Source: Deltaproteobacteria bacterium
GTDB lineage: Bacteria; Desulfobacterota; Binatia; UBA9968
Length of the DNA: 11,181 nt
Assembly (NCBI GenBank): GCA_016183145.1
Contig: JACPFE010000591.1
Location: 1 to 11,181 of the forward strand
Direction: 5' to 3'
This document shows positions 6,499 to 11,181 of this stretch, in pieces. The notes beneath the pieces are model-generated. The model did not search any database and was not told the DNA's origin. It saw nothing but the letters and a program-made list of their open reading frames with translations. Made by a program: the position numbers and the translations under genes. The stretch's first letter is position 1. Every line of letters begins with the position of its first letter.

Positions 6499-7263
6499 TC
6501 ACTCCAACTGCGCGGCGCCCATCTTATACTTCGAAAGTATTTCTTGGATGATTCCGCGCTTGTGCAAATTGCGGAATGCCGTGTTGAATTGATCGACGAG
6601 TTTTTTTTCAGTAAATTTCTGAGAGAAACCTATGTAGTATTTTAGAATCTGTTGCCGCCCGGCATATCGGATGTTCCTTATGCCGAGCTTTCGCATCAGG
6701 TCATTACCTACGTCTCGGTTGGAGAAAACGGCATCGATGCGACTCACAGAGAGCTTTTTAAAGGCCGCCCCACCATCGGGGGTCATATCGATGGTCAGGT
6801 CCTTGATCTCCGCTTTTATTTTTTCGAGCGCCGTCGCGGTATTGGAGGGCCCGTAGACGCCGACGGTATACCCCTTTACATCTGAATTCTGCTTAAACTT
6901 GAGCGGATTGTCATCTCGAACGAAAAAGCCATATTCCGAATTCAAAATGGGAGGCGAAAAATACAGCCACTTGGATTGCTCTTCATTCCAGCCGACGACA
7001 AAAATCCCATGAGCCTTTCCGTTCCTAACCTCGTCCTGAGCACGTGCCCAGGGAAGCAACTGCATCGAGCAATCGATCTTTGTTGCGCTGCATATTCTTC
7101 TGATGATGTCCGCCGCCGGGCCGGAGACGATGCCACCGGAGTCATAATTAAAAGGAGCAAAGTCCTGGGTGTTGAATTTCAACTCCGCTCCGCTGGCAAA
7201 GCCGGCGGAGATTAAACAGGTGGTAACAAGGATGAAACCATAAACCAGTTTGTTAATTTTCAT
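6499..7263 (-). CDS. Periplasmic solute-binding protein, family 3 (SBP_bac_3), probable sensor partner
   Basis: The protein has 254 residues. A signal peptide is evident at about 1-26: basic MKINK, a hydrophobic stretch from residue 7, and a likely cut after ASGA. The mature part begins LKFNTQDFAPFNY and has two lobes typical of amino-acid-type binding proteins, with LPWARAQDEVRNGKAHGIF (70-88) and SRIDAVFSNRDVG (174-186). No lipobox cysteine sits at the cut site, so it should be free in the periplasm. No permease or ATPase gene is nearby. It is followed after 65 bases by the membrane kinase gene in the same direction, which suggests ligand delivery to the kinase rather than import. ATG 7263 has AGGGCGG 6 bases upstream; a GTG directly before it is an alternative. 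The gene is AT-rich for this window (20 G+C in 6601-6660), a possible sign of separate origin. The ligand cannot be told. Confidence 0.85.
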   Translation of the reverse strand: MKINKLVYGFILVTTCLISAGFASGAELKFNTQDFAPFNYDSGGIVSGPAADIIRRICSATKIDCSMQLLPWARAQDEVRNGKAHGIFVVGWNEEQSKWLYFSPPILNSEYGFFVRDDNPLKFKQNSDVKGYTVGVYGPSNTATALEKIKAEIKDLTIDMTPDGGAAFKKLSVSRIDAVFSNRDVGNDLMRKLGIRNIRYAGRQQILKYYIGFSQKFTEKKLVDQFNTAFRNLHKRGIIQEILSKYKMGAAQLE

Positions 7264-7278
7264 CACGGTCCGCCCTAT

Positions 7279-7524
7279 TTGCCGAAACAGAAGACTAATC
7301 GCATACTACGTTGCCAAGGGGGGTGTCACGTAAAGACTAAAAACCGAAAACCGCTTGGAGAGCCAACGTCATTCGGCGCAACCTGGGAATTACGCTTCGG
7401 GCCGAAGAATTCTTTCCGTGTTTTCTATGAAGTGGACCATGCGAAAAAAAACGTCACCTGCTTGGCGATCGGCGTAAAAGAAGGCCATCGGCTGTTTATC
7501 GGCGGACAAGAGTTTGAGCTATGA
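7279..7524 (+). pseudogene. 5'-truncated RelE/ParE-type toxin gene
   Basis: From about 7327 to the TGA at 7522-7524 the frame reads VKTKNRKPL, then ATWELRFG, FRVFYEVD, and ends AIGVKEGHRLFIGGQEFEL. I recognise this as the C-terminal two thirds of a RelE/ParE-superfamily toxin group whose members run about 105-125 residues. The first 40 or so residues of the fold are missing. The 16 codons before 7327, back to a TTG at 7279, do not resemble the family, and no good ribosome binding site precedes them. The gene overlaps the antitoxin gene as ATGA, a toxin-first order common for this group. An 8-base direct repeat, AAGACTAA, at 7291-7298 and 7333-7340 straddles the likely breakpoint. The product is probably inactive. 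Confidence 0.62.
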
Positions 7525-7838
7525 AGATCGCGCCCCTGGCAGATGTCAAAGCCCGCCTCAGCTCTTCCTTGGTTGAATGTGGAACCGACGGCCCGGTCCT
7601 CATTACGCGCAACGGAAAAGTCGCTGCGATCTTGCTTGCGCCTAAGGACGACGAGGACTTGGAGCGCCTGGTTTTAGCCCACTCCCGACGCTTTCTGGCT
7701 CTGCTTGAAAAATCCCGGCGCAGCATAAAGGCAGGCAGAGGCGTTTCCCATAATGAGTTTTGGAAAACAGTCGCACTGCGTCATAAAGCCAACAGTTCCA
7801 AACCTCGATCGTCCAAAGCATTCAAGTCTGCAAGTTAA
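7521..7838 (+). CDS. Phd/YefM-family antitoxin
   Basis: This 105-residue protein starts MKIAPLADVKARLSSSL, and GPVLITRNGKVAAILLAP (24-41) follows. This is the N-terminal dimerising and DNA-binding fold of Phd/YefM antitoxins. A charged helical part follows (DDEDLERLVLAHSRRF, then SRRSIKAGRGVSHNEFW, about 43-81), the usual toxin-wrapping region. The tail after residue 86 is basic and low in complexity. Known role: neutralising a cognate toxin and repressing its own operon. Its ATG overlaps the stop of the truncated toxin gene (ATGA). Since the toxin looks broken, the antitoxin may now be an orphan that still represses the locus or guards against a related toxin elsewhere. Confidence 0.82.
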   Translation: MKIAPLADVKARLSSSLVECGTDGPVLITRNGKVAAILLAPKDDEDLERLVLAHSRRFLALLEKSRRSIKAGRGVSHNEFWKTVALRHKANSSKPRSSKAFKSAS

Positions 7839-7918
7839 ATCTTCGAACGCAGCGAGAACTACCCCACCCAATCCTGCAAAATCCATCTGCGGCGCGCCGC
7901 CGTGCCCCTGGCCCGGTT

Positions 7919-8896
7919 TCACCTTGCCAGTGACTTGAAGAAGCCTTCTTTCTCCAATTCATCCACAATGCTCTCGTCCAAGAGCATGCCGATATCCATG
8001 GTTGCCTTGCCTCCCGCAACCCGGTCGAGCACGAATTTGGCGGTGGCCGCCGCGCCCTCGCGGTTAACGCGCGGTGGGAACTCGAATTTAGGCGCGTAGT
8101 AGTCGTAGGTGCCCTGGATGACGTCGGTGTCCTTTTGCAAGAGCCGCTTCTGGAGCACCGCCATGCCTTTTTTCTTGTCATGCTTGAGCTGGTAGACGGC
8201 ATCGGCGTGGGCCTTCATCATGCGCTTGACTACGTCGCGATTCTTCTCCAGGTAGCGCCGCCGCACGATCATGACGTTCATCGGAAACGACGTCTTCAGC
8301 TCGCTCAAGTGAAGGAGAATGCGCAGCCCTAGTTTTTCCGCCTTGATGGTCTCCGGCGGCGAGAGTACCGTGGCATCGAGCGCTTTGGCCGACATGGCGG
8401 TCAGCCGAGTGGCGGCGCCGCCGGCCGGCATGATCGTCGCCGCCGCAGATGGAATGCCCCACTCGTTGAGCGCCGCAAGAACGGCATACTCGTTGACGCC
8501 GCCGAAGTTGACGACGCCGATTTTTTTCCCTCTGAGCTGGTTGGGCTCGCGGATTTCCGGCTGGGTCACCATGCTGAACGGAATCCGATTGAGCGTGCCA
8601 CCGACCACGACCAGGTCCGCGCCTTTGAGATTTGCCGCAACCACGGCCGTGATATCGACCTGGGCAAAATCCGTGCTGCCGCCGAGCACGCCCTGGATTT
8701 GCCGTGCCGAGCCGCCGACCAGCACCACGTCGCCGTTCAGGCCATACTTTTCGAATGTCCCCAAGTCTTTCATCGCCCATACGGTCGCCTGAAACCCCGC
8801 CGTGCCGCCATAGCTAACGTAGTGACGTTCCTGGGCAAACAGCGCCAATGGGGCGCCGAGCGAGAAGACGATTCCGAGCAGTAGTTTCGCTAACAT
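7919..8896 (-). CDS. ABC transporter substrate-binding protein, NMT1/THI5-like
   Basis: The protein has 325 residues. A signal peptide is clear at about 1-21: MLAK, a hydrophobic core, then ALFA before QERHYVSYGG. The mature protein shows the features of NMT1/THI5-like periplasmic binding proteins: GTAGFQATVWAMKDLG at the N-terminus, a FEKYGLNGDVVLVGGSA stretch (48-64), DFAQVDITAVVAANLKG, then LRGKKIGVVNFGGVNEY (121-137) at the inter-lobe crossing. Known role: capture of a small organic solute for an ABC importer; the family covers thiamine precursors, sulfonates, aromatic acids and more. ATG 8896 was chosen because GGAGGAG lies 7 bases upstream and the signal peptide begins there; the longer open frame to 9019 adds non-family residues. 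No permease or ATPase gene is in the window. It follows the aldolase gene after 153 bases, so a shared pathway is plausible but unproven. Confidence 0.86.
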   Translation of the reverse strand: MLAKLLLGIVFSLGAPLALFAQERHYVSYGGTAGFQATVWAMKDLGTFEKYGLNGDVVLVGGSARQIQGVLGGSTDFAQVDITAVVAANLKGADLVVVGGTLNRIPFSMVTQPEIREPNQLRGKKIGVVNFGGVNEYAVLAALNEWGIPSAAATIMPAGGAATRLTAMSAKALDATVLSPPETIKAEKLGLRILLHLSELKTSFPMNVMIVRRRYLEKNRDVVKRMMKAHADAVYQLKHDKKKGMAVLQKRLLQKDTDVIQGTYDYYAPKFEFPPRVNREGAAATAKFVLDRVAGGKATMDIGMLLDESIVDELEKEGFFKSLAR

Positions 8897-9006
8897 TGAT
8901 CCACTCCTCCCTGGCAATAGCACGTGTCGCGGGCCCGAAGTTACAGTTCGATACATGTGATATGGGGTGCTTACAGCTTCTATCGCATCATCTCGTGCGT
9001 CTTTAT

Positions 9007-9046
9007 CTTCCGCTTTCATCCTTCATCCTTCCGCCTTCATCCTTCC
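9007..9046. repeat. Short imperfect tandem repeat of CCTTCATCCTTCC
   Basis: CCTTCATCCTTCC occurs exactly at 9020-9032 and 9034-9046 (14-base period). A related copy, CTTCCGCTTTCATCCTT, starts at 9007 and matches 9028-9044 with one difference. The tract lies directly after the aldolase stop codon, in the 153-base gap before the binding-protein gene, and is strongly pyrimidine-rich on the plus strand. I see no other gene in this gap, which also holds the binding protein's ribosome binding site (8904-8910). Confidence 0.6.
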
Positions 9047-9049
9047 CCA

Positions 9050-9913
9050 TCAGCTTCTCCCCGCCAGCTTGCGTCCGCTATCTAGAACGCCGAAGGAGCG
9101 GCCCGCCGAGGGCATGAGGAAGCGGTAGCCACTGGCGACCAGTCGTTCGATGTTGTTGGCGTCGGGGTGAGGATGGCCGCAAAGGACGTTGTGCTCTTTG
9201 CAGATCTTTAAGATGCTGTTGATGGCGTCGGCCACCACCGGGTGATCGTAATCCCGCGGATGACCCAGCTCCTGGCTAAGATCTCCCTCGCCGATCAGCA
9301 CCACGCTGATGCCGGGGACCTCCTTGAGAATGCGCGGCAGATTGCCGATGGCACGGGTATCCTCGCACTGGATGACGACGAGGATTTCTCCGTGGGGCGC
9401 GAGCGGCCAGACGTCGGCGCGGGTGTAATATTCCTGCTGCGTGAGTCCCCAGTAGCGCGCGGCGCGGGTCGGCGCGTCACCGCGAATCCCCGGCGGATTG
9501 TAGAGCGGCGCGGTGGTCAAACGCGGATAGCGGCAGGCACCCACGGCGTTCCACGCTTCTTCGACACTGCTGACATGCGGAAAAATAATCCCGAAGACAC
9601 CGATGTCGAGCACCTGCTTGGCGATCCATTGATTCATCTCGCCGCCGTTGGGCGGGATGCGCACCATCGGCGTCACCGCCGGCGCCAGTGTGGCGCGCTC
9701 GACGATCTGGCGGCGGTCGAGCATGAATTGCAGCGATTGGCGCAGTCCGGGAAAATCAAGCGGCGCATGCTCCATTTCGAAGGCGACGCCGTCGAGCTTG
9801 GAAGCCGCCAGCGCCACCGCGCTTTCGCTATCGACGGGACTGAAAGCGACAAAGGCCGTCTGACCCTGTTCGAGGGCTTTGATTACGCCGTTAAGGCGGG
9901 GTATGTCTGGCAT
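9050..9913 (-). CDS. HpcH/HpaI-family class II aldolase
   Basis: The protein has 287 residues from ATG 9913, which has AAAGGAG 5 bases upstream. It carries the marks of the phosphoenolpyruvate/pyruvate TIM-barrel aldolases: VAFEMEHAPLD (44-53) with catalytic His49, MVRIP with Arg85, VIQCED with metal-binding Glu184, and LIGEGDLSQELGHP (206-219) with metal-binding Asp211. Known role: reversible, metal-dependent cleavage of hydroxy-keto acids to pyruvate plus an aldehyde or oxo-acid. About 30 residues (140-170, GIRGDAPTRAARYWGL and following) form the inserted segment seen in HpaI relatives and probably shape the substrate pocket. It is divergent from a LigJ-type hydratase gene 146 bases away, which suggests a ring-cleavage or related dicarboxylate pathway. 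The exact substrate is unknown, and it need not be 2,4-dihydroxyhept-2-enedioate. Confidence 0.87.
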   Translation of the reverse strand: MPDIPRLNGVIKALEQGQTAFVAFSPVDSESAVALAASKLDGVAFEMEHAPLDFPGLRQSLQFMLDRRQIVERATLAPAVTPMVRIPPNGGEMNQWIAKQVLDIGVFGIIFPHVSSVEEAWNAVGACRYPRLTTAPLYNPPGIRGDAPTRAARYWGLTQQEYYTRADVWPLAPHGEILVVIQCEDTRAIGNLPRILKEVPGISVVLIGEGDLSQELGHPRDYDHPVVADAINSILKICKEHNVLCGHPHPDANNIERLVASGYRFLMPSAGRSFGVLDSGRKLAGRS

Positions 9914-9941
9914 AGACGCTCCTTTTATTACGGTTAGGCGA

Positions 9942-9970
9942 CGTATAGCAAACGGCTTGGAGAGTGACAA
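9942..9970 (-). promoter_or_regulatory. Candidate sigma-70-type promoter of the aldolase gene
   Basis: On the minus strand TTGTCA (9965-9970) is followed after 17 bases by TATACG (9942-9947), with TGC directly before the -10 box as in extended -10 promoters. The -10 box ends 28 bases before the aldolase start codon, so the leader would be short and include the AAAGGAG site at 9919-9925. The match is good by eye, but a sigma-70 consensus may not apply to this organism. Confidence 0.45.
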
Positions 9971-9994
9971 TTGGCTATAAGTCGTGATCGTGGG

Positions 9995-10040
9995 TCGTGC
10001 TCGTTTTGGGGAGCGGGGCGAGCACGAGCGACGAGCACGA
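9995..10040 (+). repeat. Overlapping inverted and direct repeats in the leader of the LigJ-like gene
   Basis: TCGTGCTCGT at 9995-10004 is the exact reverse complement of ACGAGCACGA at 10031-10040. Another copy, CGAGCACGA at 10019-10027, repeats 10032-10040 directly and can also pair with 9996-10003. Two alternative hairpins could thus form in the transcript. The distal arm ends 4 bases before the GGAGGAG ribosome binding site (10045-10051). It may be an operator, an RNA switch-like leader or a simple sequence expansion. Confidence 0.5.
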
Positions 10041-10059
10041 AGTCGGAGGAGACCGAACC

Positions 10060-11064
10060 ATGATCATCGACGCCCACACCCATTACACCACAGCGCCGCT
10101 GCAATTGCAGGCCTACCGCGGCCGGCAGATCACCGATCTCGGCAAGCCCGTCCGGGCAAAGCTCCAAATCAGCGACGAGCAGTTGGAGCGGTCGATGGAG
10201 GGACAGTTCAAGCGCATGAAGGAGTCGGGCATCGACCGGCTGCTTTTTTCGCCCCAGGCTTCGGCAATGGGTCATCACTTCGGCTCACCGCTGGTGAGCC
10301 GCTACTGGACCGAGGCGTGCAATGATCTCATCGCCCGCGTGGCGAAGCGCTGGCCCGATAAGATTTCTCCCGTCTGCCAGTTGCCGCAGTCCCCGGGCGT
10401 TGGGCCAAAGGAATGGGTGGATGAGCTTGAACGCTGCGTCAAAGACCTGGGCTTTGTCAGTTGCAACGTCAATCCTGACGCCGCCGGCGGCAAGGAGCCG
10501 CTCACGCCGTCGGTGGGCAGCGATTGGTGGTATCCGCTCTGGGAAAAGATGGTCGATCTCGAAGTCCCGTGCACGATCCACGCCAGCGCCTCTCTCAATC
10601 CGGCGATGCACCTCACCAACGCCTATTACATCGCGCACCATAATTCCGCCGCGGTTGAGCTGCTCAAATCCCGCGTCTTCAAGGATTTCCCCAAATTGAA
10701 AATCATCATCCCCCACGGCGGCGGCGCGATCCCCTTCCAGTGGAACCGCCAGCGCGGCATGCATGTGAGAGAAGGACTTGAGCCGTTCGAGGAAGCCGCG
10801 CGCAGGGTTTACTGGGACATGGCGATTTACGACAAGGAGTCGATGGAGCTGCTGATCAAACGCGTCGGCGTAGACAATGTCCTTTTCGCCACCGAGATGT
10901 TCGGCGCGGTGAATGCCATCGATCCCAAGACCGGACGCAACTTCGAAGACCTGGTGCCAATCTTTCAGTCCATCGACTGGCTCAGCGACGAGGAGCGCTA
11001 TAAGATCACCGAGGGCAACGCGCGGAAAGTCTTTTCGCGGATGTTCGCCGAGGCGAAGAAGTAA
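10060..11064 (+). CDS. ligJ: Amidohydrolase-family 4-oxalomesaconate hydratase-like protein
   Basis: The protein has 334 residues from ATG 10060, with GGAGGAG 8 bases upstream. It belongs to the amidohydrolase_2 (COG2159) family: metal-binding HTH at His6 and His8 in DAHTHYTTAP, His174 (TIHAS), His219 in IIPHGGGAIP, and Glu279 in LFATEM. From memory it follows LigJ of Sphingobium closely: HYTTAP near the start, then ISDEQL, LPQSPGVGPKEW (108-119), ELERCVKDLGFV, and VLFATEMFGAV near the end. LigJ hydrates 4-oxalomesaconate to 4-carboxy-4-hydroxy-2-oxoadipate in the protocatechuate 4,5-cleavage and gallate pathways. The family assignment is firm. The hydratase reaction is likely but untested, and other COG2159 members are decarboxylases. 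It is divergent from an aldolase gene, which fits a hydration-then-cleavage sequence. No ring-cleavage dioxygenase lies in the window. Confidence 0.85.
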   Translation: MIIDAHTHYTTAPLQLQAYRGRQITDLGKPVRAKLQISDEQLERSMEGQFKRMKESGIDRLLFSPQASAMGHHFGSPLVSRYWTEACNDLIARVAKRWPDKISPVCQLPQSPGVGPKEWVDELERCVKDLGFVSCNVNPDAAGGKEPLTPSVGSDWWYPLWEKMVDLEVPCTIHASASLNPAMHLTNAYYIAHHNSAAVELLKSRVFKDFPKLKIIIPHGGGAIPFQWNRQRGMHVREGLEPFEEAARRVYWDMAIYDKESMELLIKRVGVDNVLFATEMFGAVNAIDPKTGRNFEDLVPIFQSIDWLSDEERYKITEGNARKVFSRMFAEAKK

Positions 11065-11131
11065 CTTCGATCGCTTTTTCAGGGCGATGAGAAGGGCGGC
11101 TACAAGCCGTGAGACAATTAAACAATCTTCG

Positions 11132-11157
11132 CCTCGTAGACGAGGGGTTTCATTTTT
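11132..11157 (+). terminator. Weak candidate intrinsic terminator after the LigJ-like gene
   Basis: CCTCG-TAGA-CGAGG (11132-11145) can form a 5-base-pair hairpin, and TTTCATTTTTT follows three bases later. The stem is short and the T tract is interrupted, so this is a weak case. The rest of 11065-11181 holds other small hairpins, such as GGCTACAAGCC near 11099 and TGTTGGCT with AGCCGACA around 11158-11176, but no gene that I can see. Confidence 0.3.
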
Positions 11158-11181
11158 TGTTGGCTCGAAGCCGACAAGAAA

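Noticed and set aside
7264..7345. Promoter for the signalling operon (GTGACA with TAGTAT on the minus strand)
   Set aside because: The spacer is only 15 bases and the -10 match is poor. The operon promoter probably lies here, but I cannot place it.
7889..7900. Perfect palindrome GCGGCGCGCCGC between the antitoxin and binding-protein genes
   Set aside because: There is no T run on either side and self-complementary GC stretches are expected in this composition, so there is no case for a terminator or operator.
8897..9019. N-terminal extension of the NMT1-like binding protein by 41 residues
   Set aside because: It would bury the signal peptide inside the protein and ignore the strong GGAGGAG site 7 bases before ATG 8896.
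9914..9970. N-terminal extension of the aldolase to a TTG at 9970
   Set aside because: It overlaps the promoter candidate, lacks family similarity, and ATG 9913 has a good ribosome binding site.
9976..9981. TATAAG as -10 box for the hydratase gene
   Set aside because: No acceptable -35 box lies 16-18 bases upstream; the nearest TTG-containing hexamer is only 13 bases away.
11065..11095. Hairpin formed by CTTCGATCGC and GCGATGAGAAG as terminator
   Set aside because: The arms pair imperfectly and no T tract follows, so it does not look like an intrinsic terminator.

Overview
This is a high-GC bacterial window. Nothing in it fixes the taxon. The mix of a standalone NMT1/THI5-type binding protein, an HpcH/HpaI aldolase, a LigJ-type amidohydrolase, a REP-associated transposase remnant and large hybrid kinases reminds me of uncultivated soil or groundwater lineages (Rokubacteria-, Tectomicrobia-, Binatota- or deltaproteobacteria-like). 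That is an impression, not a result. I saw no rRNA, tRNA or CRISPR array.

Layout, left to right. (a) 1-1338, minus strand: a carboxyltransferase of the pyruvate carboxylase B / oxaloacetate decarboxylase alpha family, cut by the left window edge. (b) 1348-1593: a 246-bp element with perfect 11-bp terminal inverted repeats that holds only the two ends of a RAYT-type transposase gene. It sits 9 bp upstream of the carboxyltransferase start. (c) 1637-7263, minus strand: five co-directional genes that look like one signalling operon. In transcription order they are a periplasmic family-3 solute-binding protein, a membrane hybrid histidine kinase with two C-terminal receivers, a free single-domain receiver, a receiver-class III nucleotide cyclase, and a single-domain globin. 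The kinase, receiver and cyclase genes overlap (TAATG and ATGA), and the cyclase and globin genes may also be coupled. (d) 7279-7838, plus strand: a 5'-truncated RelE/ParE-type toxin followed by an apparently intact Phd/YefM antitoxin. (e) 7919-9913, minus strand: an NMT1/THI5-like binding protein and an HpcH/HpaI aldolase. (f) 10060-11064, plus strand: a 4-oxalomesaconate hydratase-like (LigJ) amidohydrolase, divergent from the aldolase.

The most interesting part is the operon in (c). A plausible model is that the solute-binding protein presents a periplasmic ligand to the kinase, that phosphate passes through up to four receivers, and that the output is cyclic-nucleotide synthesis. The globin would add a heme-based gas or redox input, as in a globin-coupled cyclase split into separate proteins. 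The model is inference; the gene order and domain motifs are visible in the sequence. The kinase gene also looks composite: its sensor half and the solute-binding protein gene are clearly AT-richer than its catalytic half and the downstream genes.

The right-hand genes suggest catabolism of a carboxylated ring-cleavage product. A LigJ-type hydratase next to a class II aldolase could turn 4-oxalomesaconate into pyruvate and oxaloacetate, the kind of keto acids that family (a) enzymes handle.
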